A stretch of 64,000 bases of DNA, taken from the NCBI RefSeq assembly GCF_003576645.1, contig NC_044917.1, positions 23,897,201 to 23,961,200 on the forward strand, in the 5' to 3' direction. A program made the translations under genes and the position numbers. This stretch comes from Ipomoea triloba (taxonomy: Eukaryota; Streptophyta; Magnoliopsida; Solanales; Convolvulaceae). Below, one piece after another: positions 12,148 to 24,223 of the stretch. Under the pieces are notes generated by a model. It had not been told where the DNA came from. It made no database searches and was given only the letters and a program-made list of their open reading frames with translations. The number at the start of each line of letters is the position of its first letter. Within the stretch, counting starts at the first letter, position 1.

Positions 12148-13800
12148 AAGAATGAAATTTTGTTTTTTTTGTTTTTTGTTTTTTTTTTTTTGTCTTATAT
12201 ATTAATTGGTCTTTTCCTTTTTCGATGGCATAGTTTACACGTTATTTAAAATTCGTACTTTAGAAAAGCTCACTAATATTGCTTTACGAACTAATTTAAA
12301 CTGTCCCCACAAATCCACAATGCAACAATTCTTGTGGGGGTGTAATAGCCATTTCAATAACTTTCTAAAAAAAAATAAATGTTAAAATAAAACTCAAATT
12401 ACTCACATAAATTGTACTTATGATTTGGATTTGGTCAAAATGGATTCAAATTCTGTAGTTGAGATGATAAATTTTGATATATTATACACTTAAAATTGAT
12501 AATTTGTAAATGATTTGATTTTCAAAGTGTACGTAGTGAGTTGGAAAATCTAGACCCTAGAAGGCCGCTTTTAAGTAGTATTTGTCCTACTTTAAAAAAA
12601 TATTTAAGTTTACACTAGTGTATAAATACAATTCAACATTTTAAAGAATTTGAATTGTGTAGCATTGATATTCTCTCCCATACTCAAGTGGTGAGGGACC
12701 AAGGGTGAACTCAACTACACCCTCGGGGCGGACAGGGCCTGGGCATACTACATCTTTATTTAAAGTATTGCGTTCATCCCTGCCCACATCTTTATTTAAA
12801 GTATTGCGTTCAAGTAGTTGAGCCTCACTCATCTGAGGACATATTGGCATAAACGTACCTACTTGAATACATTTAAAAAATAAGTCATGCAAGGATATGT
12901 TTTTTCTTGAACTTAAGCACCATTCTCAAGTGTTGGCACAAGGCCATAGTTTTGCTATTGGCTCGAGCTTACCAACTTGAATATCATTTAACTAGACATC
13001 AACTAATCAAGCCATCATCAAGTTGAATATCGTTTACCTAGACATCAACTAATTTAATAGATAAAACAAAATACGATATTACTTTGACATTTCTTAATTA
13101 TAACTTTGAGTTGATTGATGAATGAATGAATTAATAAGTGGGGATCGGAGTGGGTTGCATGGCTTCAAACTTCAAAGTCATCTAATTGCAATTAATGCCC
13201 ACTCAGAAACGCAAGAATTGAAATTGCATACATATAGGCCTGTTTGGTAAATGGTTGTTGGCTGATTGGGTTGGCTGTTTGGGTTAGAAGGTATGATTTG
13301 TTGATAATATTAGCTGATTGTAGAAAGTTGTTTGATAAATTGGCTGTTAGCTGATAGCTATTTGGTATAATTTCTTTTCTCAAAAAGCTAATTGAAAAGG
13401 CTGCTTTGAGTAGCCTTTTGAATTTTAGCATTTTGGAGTTACAAAAAGCCTATTAACCAAACAACTAATAGTGATCAAATAAGCCAAAATTGGCTGATAG
13501 GCTGATTATTTACCAAACAGGGCTATAGTCTTTCTATTCAAAAGTTAGGTTGTGTAGAGACATATTTTTCCTTGAACTCAATAAACTATTTTTGAGTCCT
13601 AATCCAAGATTATCTTTATTTTGCTATTGACTCGAGTCTACCAACTTGAATATCATCTATGATTTAACTAGACATTTTAATTAACAAATAGAATATGATA
13701 TTAATTAATTTCACATTTCATATATAATTACATCTTTGAGTGGATTGATGAATGAATGAGTGAATAAGTGGGGTGTGGGTTGCATGACTTCAAAAAAAAA
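12148..13800. repeat. Tandem duplication unit 2 (1,669-bp period)
   Basis: Second copy of 10479-12146, including a MITE at 13237-13523 and ending again in CATGACTTC plus poly-A. After the poly-A/G tract (to about 13831) the phrase GTGGGGTGTGGGTTGCATGA recurs once more before unique sequence resumes. Confidence 0.9.
13237..13523. mobile_element. PIF/Harbinger-like MITE, copy in duplication unit 2
   Basis: Same as 11568-11854 at +1,669. It should not be counted as an independent insertion. Confidence 0.7.
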
Positions 13801-13801
13801 A

Positions 13802-13832
<31 letters not shown>

Positions 13833-14271
13833 TGGGGTGTGGGTTGCATGAATTCAAACTTCAAAGCCATGCGGTATGTGCCTTGTCCACTTCGTATGGT
13901 CGGGGTTGACGACGAACAACGTACGTAAGTAGGTTAACATAATGAAACATTAAACATACTATCAAATAGTACTTAACAGTTGCCAGTTGGGAGTAGTAGA
14001 AGAAAAGATGGCATCATTCAAGCTGTCTTTTAGAAGCTTCCGAGGATCCCACCATGACTTCCACTTACCACCACACATGCACAACTGCCAATCAACGTAC
14101 AACATGTCACCCAAAGTTGTAAGATTTGGAAATTTTGGTTGAGTGTGATTTCATGCATGATATCATTGGATCACCACATTTTCTTTCTTTCTTTCTTTAT
14201 TTTATTTTTATATAATGTATGGTCAAATAATAATTAGTCGTCACTCGTCAATTAACTTTGCATGTTTTGCC

Positions 14272-14817
14272 CGCAAATTATATCGTGGACCGTGGTCCAC
14301 AATGCATTGTGGACCGAGCATCAAAATGACGTCGTTTTGATTAATGAAAAAAGACGGATGAATTCGCGCCACTCACTTTCAGTTCATATACACTGCAGTT
14401 ACATTTCAACACAACTGCAGTTACATTTCAACACAACTACAGTTACATTTTGATATAACTACAGTTTCATTCGATAATATAAAAACACAAATGTGAAACT
14501 GTTATTCAGTATCGGTTCATATACACTACAGTTACATTTCAACACAACTACAGTTACATTTCGATATAACTACAGTTTCATTCGATAATATAAAACACAA
14601 ATGTGAAACTGTTATTCAGTATCAGTTCATATACACTGCAGTTACATTTCAACACAACTACAGTTACATTTCGATATAACTACAGTTTCATTCGATAATA
14701 TCAAAACAAATGTAAGGCAGTATCTTTTGAGATGAACTGTAGTGTCAATTACGGGCTTCGTCTCCCACTTACTGAAACGACGTCGTTTTGAGACCGCGGT
14801 CCACGATATAAGAACTG
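14272..14817. mobile_element. Mutator-like MITE of the GTGGACC family, 9-bp duplication
   Basis: Inverted ends CGCAAATTATATCGTGGACC and CAGTTCTTATATCGTGGACC (right end, reverse complement). Perfect 9-bp direct repeats TGTTTTGCC at 14263-14271 and 14818-14826, the duplication length typical of Mutator-like elements. The interior is about three tandem units of roughly 120 bp built from CAGTTACATTTCAACACAAC words. ACGACGTCGTTTTGA lies just inside both ends. It has no ORF of note. Confidence 0.85.
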
Positions 14818-15057
14818 TGTTTTGCCTCATAGATTCATAATTCTAAGTTGGTGGTCTTATTTAAATTTCTAACTATATATAACCAAACCCTAGTTTGTAT
14901 GATACACATCCACTCTTCTAATACTCCGTACCATTTATTAAAGTAGTACAGTTTACCAATATAATGTGAGAAATTCCCTATTTTTGTGAAGAAAAGAAAA
15001 TGTAAAAAAAAATATGTTTATTTATATACATGTTTCTCCTATTTTAAATTAAAATAG

Positions 15058-15829
15058 GGGAAAATGGGACTTTTCCCCCCTATGTTATGTGCTTATAGCA
15101 CTTTTCCCCCCTGTGTTATTAAAGTGACAGTTTTTCTCCCTCAGTTATTTTAAAAGTGGTAGTTTTCTCCCTTGTAATGTTAAATTGACATTTTTAACCT
15201 TAAAAATAATTATTTCATTTATTTTTATTCTCCAACCAATTATTACTAATATGTATGGAAGATCATATACAGTTCGATACGAACCTAATCGAACACTGTA
15301 GCAATTGAACTTAAATAGTATAGACGGTTACGGTTACGATTGAGAACCGAAAAAATAAAATAAAATAAAATAATTGTTGAATTTAGACTATTTTAAATAA
15401 GAAATAAAATTATAAAAATAAATAAATAAATAAATAAGTTTTGATTGGCGGTTCAAAATCGAAATTGGAACTGAACCGTACCGATTTATCAAAATAAGTG
15501 TTTGATCATTTTCACTATATATGACTGTAGTTAAGTTCCGGTTCACGGTTCAACAATTATTTAATTTTATTTTTCGGTTCTGAATCGTAACCAGAACTGT
15601 CCATACTATTTCGGTATGATTGCTACAGTGTTTGGTTAAGTTCGAACTGAATCGTGATCATCCATAGATATAAGTAGTAATTTGTTGGAGAAGAAAAATA
15701 AATGAAATAATTATTTTTAAGGGTAACAATGCCAATTTAACATTTCAGGGGAGAAACTGTCACTTTAATAACACAAGGGGAAAAAGTGTTATATGCACAT
15801 AACATAGGGGGAAAAAGTGCCATTTTCCC
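15058..15829. mobile_element. Large hairpin Mutator-like MITE, copy 1, 9-bp duplication
   Basis: Ends GGGAAAATGGGACTTTTCC and GGAAAAAGTGCCATTTTCCC are inverted, and the match extends about 150 bp on each side (units GTTATTAAAGTGACAG and so on). Even the middle is self-complementary around CGGTTACGATT/AATCGTAACC. The 9-bp duplication TTAAAATAG is perfect (15049-15057, 15830-15838). It is 772 bp with no ORF. A sister copy lies at 17861-18648. Confidence 0.88.
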
Positions 15830-16499
15830 TTAAAATAGAGAATGAAAAATGTAAAATTGAAGAAAAGAAACTAACGAATTGAAATAAACGTAACTTAAGA
15901 AATAATTTTGAAATTTTTAATAAAAAATTATAATTATAATTTTTTTTTTGATTTAACATGATGCAACATAATTGACTAATTGCCTTATCAAATAATTTCT
16001 TGATTAATTAGGCAATCCGCCAATTCGGTGATATCGAATCAAATGTGAATTTTTCTACCTGCCAACCCAATCACTTAGTAACACTCTTAACTAGGTTTTT
16101 AAGATTAAAGTTACATTTGAAAATTCAAAAAATGACTTACATAAGTTATTTTTTGAATTTTTCAATGTTTGGCTATAAATGAAAAATACTCAATATTGTA
16201 GTTAAAAGAAAAATGACCCATTTTGACGGAAAATATCTTCTGAAATTTTTACTCAAAAGATCATTTTTAGATTCTTATCTTAAACTTAGTTATCTTCTCT
16301 CCGCCTAATTAAGTGGTGTTAAATGAGTGAGTTGATCCTCAATAAGTCTGGTTATTATTTGAACTAGATTGGGCTAGTTAGATTAAAATACGAATATCAT
16401 CAAACTAGGACAAACAATAAAAATCTTTGCCTGACCAAGCCATATAGCCCACGAGAATTTAAAAAAAATCTTCAATTTCTTTAATTTAGACTTATTACA

Positions 16500-16960
16500 T
16501 TTATCAATGTGATGGTAAGAATGTTACCGGTATATTTTGAGTATTATTAGTATCAGTACTGAGTACAATGTTGAGTACATACAATGTTCAGTACAATAGT
16601 GAGCTCTAGTCCAGTAATGTTGCGTGTGAAAAACCAAGTCCCCTACTCTATGAGTGTAAGTGTCGTTTTATATGCCTGAGTGCAACGACTCTTTGCTTCC
16701 ACTTCAATGCGCAGTAAGTGACCTCTTCAATGTTCTTCAATAAGTGGATATTAGTACTGAGGAGCCGTTGGAGTGGCTCCTCCTCTTTAATGCGTAATGG
16801 CCTCTTTCACGTCCGTTCACTGCCTTCAGGTCAGTGCTGATGATTCGGGTCGGGTGCTGCTGCCCTATTATCCTGTCACCAGTCCCCCACTCCCTAGCCA
16901 ACGAGAGTAGTTGAGGTGGTTTGAGGGTAATGACGTGTGTAAAAATTGTTTTTTTTTTCC
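16500..16960. other. GC-richer unidentified stretch
   Basis: A block rich in CAGTACTGAGTACAATG-like words and short inverted motifs (for example GAGCCGTTGGAGTGGCTC). It may be part of an LTR or an old gene fragment. No protein similarity was recognised. Confidence 0.3.
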
Positions 16961-17229
16961 GAACAGTAAGAGAATTATAAGGCTATTCTAAAACAAAATA
17001 ACGCACAGGAAAGGGCTAATATGTAAATCTCCTAACTTCGTAAGACATAATTTGTTAACTAAATCAAACATATTCTTTCCTATTGATCAACGAAATTCGA
17101 TCAAATCAATTAGATCTCCTTTATTCGCATAATCAATTGCAAAATCTATTCGATCGACATAATGGGTGAAGGTAAACTCAATTGCAAATTATTTTATTTC
17201 GTTTTTGGACTATTTTTTATTTTAATTCA

Positions 17230-17860
17230 TTCGTAGACATGAAATCGCCATTGTATTCATGCATTACTACACATTCTTTGAACTTGATTAAACAAAATTG
17301 TGCAATGCACGATAATATGCACTTGAAGGTACTAGGAGTAGAAGAATAATGTGCACTAGAAAATACAACCTTGTGTAGTCTAAATGAACAACAATGTACA
17401 CTGAAAAAAACAAAAATAAGCTCTCTATAGGACATAAAAATATGCACTAGAAGTCAGAGTGCAAACAATATGCACTCTATGGAGTTTTATTTGATTTGCC
17501 AAACATGCATTGAAAGTGATAAAATTGTGCTCTAGAATGCACAACAATGTGCACTAGAAACATAAAATTGAATGTTCAGGTGGTTAACAATGTAGATTCT
17601 ATGTCCAAATAATGTGCACTATAAGCTTGAACAATATGCACTATAAGAATGAAAAATGTGCTCTATTACGCAAAAAAATTTGCACTGTAACATTTTGAAG
17701 AGATTATTGACAGTTTTTCTTGTGCATTGACATGATATTTTATAAGGCTAAACAGTGTGCACTATAAAGAGAAACAATGTGCTCTGTAAGGCTAAAGAAT
17801 GCTATGTTCGTATATTACATGCCAAAAATCGTATGATAAACATATTCTGTGAAGTTTTTT
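17230..17860. repeat. Degenerate TGTGCACT motif array, left part
   Basis: The 8-mer ATGTGCAC(T) and variants (TGTGCTCT, ATATGCACT) recur every 25-60 bp, often followed by ATAAGG or GTAAGG and A-rich spacers. It continues at 18649-18840 after the MITE at 17861-18648. A similar array fills 28790-29870. I see no coding frame that explains it. Confidence 0.75.
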
Positions 17861-18648
17861 GGAAAAATGGCACTTTTTCTCCTGAGTTATGTGCATATAG
17901 CAGTTTTTCCACCTTAGTTATTAAAGTGACGATTTTTCCCCTTAGTTATTTTAAAAATGCGATTTCCCCCCCGTCATGTTAAAATGACATTTTTGCCTTA
18001 AAAATAACTATTTCATTTATTTTTCTTCTCCAACTAATTATTGTTTATATGATTAGATGACCACAATTCAGTTCGATCCTAATCGGGTATTGTAGCAATC
18101 ATACCGAAATAGTATGGACAATTACGGTTACGATTCAGAACTGGAAAAAAATAAAATAAAATAATTGTTAAATTTAGATTATTTTTGAAAATAAGAAATA
18201 GAATTTACAAAAATAAATAAATAAATAAATTTTGAATTGTCGGTTCAAAATCGAAATTGGAACCGAACCGATTTATCAAAATAAGTTTTTGATCATTTTC
18301 ACTATATATGACTGCGGTTTAGTTTCGGTTCACGGTTCAATAATTATTTTATTTTATTTTTTGGTTCTGAATCGTAACCGTAACCGCCCATACTATTTTG
18401 GTACGATTGCTACATTGTCCGGTTAGGTTCGAACCAAATTGCGGTCGTCCATACATATAAGCAATAATTAGTTGGAGAAGAAAAATAAATAAAATAGTTA
18501 TTTTAAGGGCAAAAATGTCAATTTAACATCACTGGGGGGAAAAACAACCACTTTTAAAATAACTGAGTGGGAAAAATTGCCACTTTAACAACTCAGGGAG
18601 AAAACTGCTATTTGCATATAACTTAAGAGGAAAAAGTGCTATTTTCCC
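17861..18648. mobile_element. Large hairpin Mutator-like MITE, copy 2
   Basis: Same family and orientation as 15058-15829, with the same long terminal repeats and the same CGGTTACGATT core. It interrupts the TGTGCACT array. Flanks AAGTTTTTT and AAGTTTTAT make a 9-bp duplication with one mismatch, so it is probably an older insertion than copy 1. Confidence 0.82.
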
Positions 18649-18840
18649 AAGTTTTATTTAATAAAAATGTGCTCTGTAAGGTACAATAATGTGCATTGTA
18701 AGGACAAAAAATGTGCACTACAAGAACAAACAAAGTGCACTGTAAGGCTAAACAATGTACTCTGTAAGGACAAACAAAGTGCACTGTAAGGCCAAACAAT
18801 GTGCTCTGTAAGACCAAACAATGTGCTCTATAAGGCACAA
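18649..18840. repeat. Degenerate TGTGCACT motif array, right part
   Basis: Continues the array of 17230-17860 with very regular units of about 30 bp of the type AAACAATGTGCTCTGTAAGG. An antisense frame (18623-18970) translates these repeats and is not taken as a gene. Confidence 0.75.
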
Positions 18841-19175
18841 AACTAAAGTGGCGGAGTTGCTCTGTTTGGAGGTTATTTTTATGTTTTTTTTTTTTACCTC
18901 TAACAATACGCGTTTGATTTAACATTATAAAACTTACATAATTGTCACTGCCTATTACATTAAAGCTCAAAGGCTTATGCCTTCTTCAATAGTGATCGAT
19001 TTTTTAGGAGAAAATTTTCAAAAAAATCCGTCTCACATTTGTTAAAAATCCACCCCAAAAATTTTACTATTCCAAAATCCCATTAAAACCCACAAATGGA
19101 GAATGCCTTAGATCATCTGGCCATATTCTGTTCGCATTTTTGACCTAAGGATAAATTTTCACTTGATCCTCTCTT

Positions 19176-19178
<3 letters not shown>

Positions 19179-19213
<35 letters not shown>
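19179..19213. repeat. (TC)n(TA)n microsatellite
   Basis: CT-rich run passing into an AT dinucleotide run, then GAGAGAGA. Confidence 0.9.
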
Positions 19214-19220
<7 letters not shown>

Positions 19221-19741
19221 TTGAACACATGTGGAAAAGGGGAAAATGATTTGAATAAAGAAAAAAATTATTAAATTATTTGTGAATAATAGAGGCGAAA
19301 TTGGAACAGTAGTTTGGGTGTTTTCACATTGAGTTTTTTGGAGTCGTGAAAACAAAAGGTCTACAGATCGACTGAAGAGTTGACGAAATCATATAAAAAC
19401 AAAAGAAAAGTTAATGCCTAATGCCGCACGCTTTTGACACCGTCGGAACAACGTCGGCACCTCCACGTTTTCTTCTCAACAACGATACGATCAAATTTAA
19501 TTATTTTATTTCACCTAATTTCATAAATATATATTTTCTTTTGTTGGAGATTATGTCCCAATTCACTACGCTTCACCCCATTCGAACAGCCCATTACAAA
19601 GCAAGTAGCCCAGCGTAGTAATAGTGAATACGGACTATATTCCAATATTTAAATACTTTTCATATTTCATTTCCTACACTGTTAAAACAATTATTATTTT
19701 CCTTTTCCAGACCACATACATAGCCAAACATCATGTTAGTG

Positions 19742-19974
19742 GCAAATTATTGTGTGGAACAGCTGTGTGGACCATGAACATAAGGTATATTATTTTTGTA
19801 CTGAAGATACATTATTTTTGTAATAAAGGTACATTATTTTATAGTACTATAAAACAATATATCTTCAGTACAAAAATAATGTACCCTAAAATAATGTTAC
19901 TTTTAATATATTAAAAATGTACTTTTTATTTATGGTCCACACAGCTGTGTGGACCATGGTCCATGCAATAATGA
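19742..19974. mobile_element. MITE of the GTGGACC family
   Basis: Starts GCAAATTATTGTGTGGA and ends TCCATGCAATAATG. The palindrome CAGCTGTGTGGACCATG lies near both ends and the interior has ACATTATTTTTGTA repeats. The target duplication is not clear. It lies 37 bp from the next copy. Confidence 0.65.
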
Positions 19975-20011
19975 TTGGAGAAATTCATTATCTTCTCAAG
20001 TCTCATGGTTG

Positions 20012-20250
20012 GCAAATTATTGCCCATATATAGTGCTGCGTGGACCAAAAAAATACATTTTTTTTGAAAACGAAAAAAAATATTTTTAATATACTAAAAA
20101 TATATATTATTTGTGTACTGAATGTACATTATATAAAATAATAATATAATTTTAAAACTCAAATAATGTACTTTTTTCTGAATATAATCTATATTTTTAA
20201 TATACTAAAAATACATTATTTAATAGCATGGTTCACGTACACAATAATGA
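20012..20250. mobile_element. MITE of the GTGGACC family, degraded
   Basis: Starts GCAAATTATTGCCCATA, has GCTGCGTGGACC near the left end and GTTCACGTACACAATAATGA at the right end. The interior is rich in TACATTATTT. It is probably an old copy with no clear duplication. Confidence 0.5.
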
Positions 20251-20375
20251 TTGCTCATTGTCTCATCTATTCGGTGTACTTTTTTTTTCTCTCTCTTTTG
20301 TTTTTAATAAGTTCTCTTATTTAGTTATTTAGGCAGTATATCAACAAGTTTACACTTAAAAGTTCTCAATATTAA

Positions 20376-21761
20376 TGTTAGAGAAAACCCTCTCTGACAA
20401 TCGGAAATACAAGAAATTGGAAAACAAAGCCAAAAACAAATTACAAGGAAATTATAATCCAAGTAGGATTAAACGATTACAAATGATGAAGGTACCACGC
20501 TGAGTTGAGTGGTTTTGAATGTTGACGGGTGAGCTGTATGGACTTCAGGGTGGTTGGAAGCACGAGTCGTGTTGTCACTAGCCTTAAAACCTTATTTACC
20601 GCCTTCCGGGGTGCTGGAGCGTTGCGGCCTAGGTTTCCCAGGATAAAACGTGCTACGATCCGCCGTTTGAGCACACAAACTTGGACCCGGCGAACTAAAA
20701 CCGTGGGATGAACGCAGATGGCTTGAAGGAAGGATAAGCAGAGTTTTGAGGGAGAAAGTGTTTCGTAGGTGTGTTCTGTGTAGCTTATTTCAAATCAACT
20801 GCTTACCAACGAATATATAGTGAAGGATGGGATCATAGCATTAAATCTGGCATTTAATTCCCATTCGTAACCTCCACCCACTAGCAGCCTATTTACACCC
20901 ACTACTAATCCATTTAAACAAGAAATAAACTCTGAAATAATGATTGGAATTAATCATATTAATTCCTTAATATTAAGAGTTATTTCTGAACGGATCCAGT
21001 AGGTGAACGGTCGCAATCGAGAGGTCACCAAAATCGTTGTTCGAGACATCGTTCATATCTGCGTACCTTCGAGACATAGCCCGTGCCGCGAGACGTCGAG
21101 AAGTGCTAGCTTCGAGACATCGCACTGCAACGAGACATCAAATTGGTCCGCGAGACATCGAACGCGCGCGTCGACCCGGGCTGCGCGATATCGCCCTCGT
21201 ATGTGACTTGGTTCGAGACATTGGACTACCTCTCGAGAAGTCAGTTCATTTGATGTCTCGAACGAGAGATCAGTTCGATCTCATGTGGTCTGAGATGGAA
21301 AACTCGTTCGAAAATATGGCATAACTTATGCCTGCCAATTTTTCGGACGACATTCGTGCCCGCAGGTGCCGGCGCACACGAGTTCAAGCCTTTCAAACTC
21401 ATTTTGGGATTTGATTTGCACCCCCCCTGCGCGCGAGAGAGAGCATCTATGCTATACAAGTTAATTAGTCATAAAAAGACTCTTGTATATATAGTGGTGC
21501 AAAGGTTCATTCCAAACCAATGTGGGACAAAGCTACTTAAGCTTTTCCACACTTGAATTCCATCTCAAATGGGTTTACTTTGAGAATCAATTTCTCATTC
21601 ACCCAGTATCCATTTTGAGCGTATAATATATCGATCTCTTCGTCTAAGAACGAAGAACCCGAATCCACTTTGACCCGACCCAAAATCGGAAGTGGACCCA
21701 CATATATTTATACCACAAAATGGCCACTTAAAAATGCCATTTTTAGTGCTATTTTCCAACA
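20376..21761 (-). repeat. 3' LTR of the copia element
   Basis: Begins (+ strand) TGTTAGAGAAAACCC and ends TTTTCCAACA. A CGAGACAT motif occurs six times between about 21040 and 21222. Only three remain in the other LTR, which has several internal deletions. Frames inside this LTR are not regarded as genes. Confidence 0.82.
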
Positions 21762-21776
21762 ATCCCCCACATGAAT
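21762..21776 (-). promoter_or_regulatory. Polypurine tract of the copia element
   Basis: On the - strand ATGTGGGGGAT lies immediately before the LTR start TGTTGGAA, the position where plus-strand priming occurs in LTR retrotransposons. Confidence 0.75.
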
Positions 21777-22224
21777 GAAAATGATTTTCAAGGGTATTTT
21801 AGAAAACGGAAACAACTGCGTTCAACGGTCGATTTCTGCATAGCAAAGGTAGGTGTAACCCTTTGAACCTTGCCTCATGAGATCTATGTACTCTACTAGC
21901 TGTACGGTAGAATGCGATGTCTTTGAACCGACTGCCGTTTGTGTAGACATTGACAAATCTCACACAGGAACCTTCCAACCACGTTTTGTTCTCATGACTG
22001 TGCCCATTTTGGTCGTGGGACACCGTTCCTGGTTCTGCAAGAGTTTCTAAAGAATTAAGCCCCTTCAATTCTCCTTTGAAGCGACCCTCACTTCTCTCTC
22101 ACATAGGTGATTCTTTCTCGAGTTTCCCGCAACTCAACATATGTCCATTTGACATTGCATACATAGCATATGTCAGATGACAATCGAATCATTAAAGCAC
22201 TAGTGTGTTATCCTCTATCGGGAG

Positions 22225-23399
22225 TCACTGTTTTAACGAGGAGTGGTGGGGAGTCCGGGGACCCCCACAGTGACACGCTATTCCATAATTTAGTTGTCCC
22301 ATTGAACCTAGGTGCCAGCTAGGTTGGGTATCCACTATGGAATTTTTAGTCCAAGGCTTTAGACCCATTCCTCGTGCCAACTTCTCGACAACTTCTTTGC
22401 TCAACCCTTTGGTTAGCGGATCCGCTATATTGTCTATTGACCTCACGAAGTCAATCGAGACAACACCAGTTGCGAGGAGTTGTTTAATGGTATTATGTCT
22501 ACGACGCATATGTCTAGACTTACCATTATAAATTTGACTCTTTACTCTCGCAATTGTTGCTTGACTATCACAATGCACACAAATTGGAGGTACAGGTCTT
22601 TCCCAACTAGGAATGTCTTCCAAAAAATGGCGTAGCCATTCAGCCTCTTCACAGCATTTGTCCAAGGCAATCATTTCATATTCCATTGTGGATCTAGCTA
22701 TTACTGTTTGCTTGGAAGATTTCCACGCAACGGCTGCACCGGCTAGTGTAAACACATAACCACTCGTGGATTTAGAATCCTTAATGTCAGATATCCAACT
22801 TGCGTCGCTATACCCTTCGAGTACAGTAGGATATCTTACATAGTGCAGTCCGAGATCACGAGTATACCTTAAGTATCTCATGACTCTCACTATTGCCTTC
22901 CAGTGCATTTCACCGGGATTGCTAGTATACCTACTAAGTTTACTAACCGCAAAGGCAATATCTGGCCTTGTACAACTCATAAGATACATCAAACTACCAA
23001 TAACCCGAACGTATTATACTTGAGAGATACACTGTCCGTGGTTTTTGGTCAGTTGAAAGTTTGTATCAAATGGTGTTTTAGCCAATTGATTATCATCCTT
23101 GTTAAACTTTCCAAGGATTTTATCAACATAATGAGATTGGCTCAACACAAGACCGTCAGGTCTTTTAATGATCTTAATCCCGAGGATTAAATCAGCCAAA
23201 CCCATATCTTTCATGTCAAATCTTGCGATTAAATCAGCCAAACCCATATCTTTCATGTCAAATCTTGCATTTAACATGTTTTTGGTAGACTTGATCATTC
23301 GATCATTACTACCAACGATGAGTTTATCATCCACATATAAACAAAGAATGACGTAGCCATCTACCGTTTCCTTAACGTAGATACATTTGTCACTTTCGT
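22225..23399 (-). pseudogene. Copia reverse transcriptase / RNase H fragment
   Basis: Retained polyprotein tail. It starts in the middle of RT at the catalytic motif LCLYVDDKLIVGS, where the second Asp lies in YVDD, and continues through [26 protein letters not shown] and the RNase H segment ([27 protein letters not shown]). An in-frame TAA near 23011-23016 separates the RT and RNase H parts. A 42-bp exact tandem duplication (23187-23270) repeats ARFDMKDMGLADLI. Upstream it breaks into LTR sequence at about 23400. RT copies element RNA into DNA and RNase H removes the RNA strand. This fragment can do neither. Confidence 0.9.
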
Positions 23400-23405
23400 T
23401 TCCTG

Positions 23406-24218
23406 TGGCTTGAAGGAAGGGTAAGCAGAGTTTTGAGGGAGAAAGTGTTTCGTAGGTGTGTTCTGTGTAGCTTATTTCAAATTCCTGTGGCTTGAAGGAA
23501 GGGTAAGCAGAGTTTTGAGGGAGAAAGTGTTTCGTAGGTGTGTTCTGTGTAGCTTATTTCAAATCAACTGCTTACCAACGAATATATAGTGAAGGATGGG
23601 ATCATATCATTAAATCTGGCATTTAATTCCCATTCGTAACCTCCACCCACTAGCAGCCTATTTACACCCACTACTAATCCATTTAAACAAGAAATAAACT
23701 CTGAAATAATGATTGGAATTAATCATATTAATTCCGTAATATTAAGAGTTATTTCTGAACGGATCCAGTAGGTGAACGGTCGCAATCGAGAGGTCACCAA
23801 AATCGTTGTTCGAGACATAGCCCGTGCCGCGAGACGTCGAGAAGTGCTAGCTACGAGACATCGAACGCGCGCACGCGACTTGGTTCGAGACATTGGAGTG
23901 CATCTATGCTATACAAGTTAATTAGTAATAAAAAGACTCTTGTATATATAGTGGTGCAAAGGTTCATTCCAAACTAATGTGGGACAAAGCTACTTAAGCT
24001 TTTCCACACTTGAATTCCATCTCAAATGGGTCTACTTTGAGAATCAATTTCTCATTCACCCATTATCTATTTTGAGCGTATAATATATCGATCTCTTCGT
24101 CTAAGAACGAAGAACCCGAATCCACTTTGACCCGACCCAAAATCGGAAGTGGACCCACATATATTTGTACCACAAAATGGCCACTTAAAAATGTCATTTT
24201 TAGTGCTATTTTCCAACA
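23406..24218 (-). repeat. 5' LTR of the copia element, truncated, with an 82-bp tandem repeat
   Basis: 23488-24218 matches the left LTR from its position 20719 onward, minus several internal segments. The first 82 bp (23406-23487) are an exact tandem repeat of the LTR start. The distal 343 bp of the LTR are missing at the internal deletion joint. Confidence 0.8.
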
Positions 24219-24223
24219 ATTAA

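Larger units (their letters stand above)
20376..24218 (-). mobile_element. Ty1/copia retrotransposon, deletion derivative
   Basis: Coding sense is on the - strand. Perfect 5-bp target duplication ATTAA at 20371-20375 and 24219-24223. The - strand ends read TGTTGGAA and CTCTAACA, so TG...CA is kept. The left LTR (3' LTR of the element) is 1,386 bp. The right LTR is only 731 bp and joins directly to the middle of reverse transcriptase, so primer site, gag, protease, integrase, part of RT and one LTR end are lost. It cannot move on its own. Confidence 0.85.

Noticed and set aside
10972..13431. Two pairs of identical small - strand frames
   Set aside because: They are copies made by the 1,669-bp duplication, contain a MITE or a stutter repeat, and show no protein similarity.
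18623..18970. 115-codon frame with repeated YRVHCLALQCTLF
   Set aside because: Antisense reading of the TGTGCACT array.
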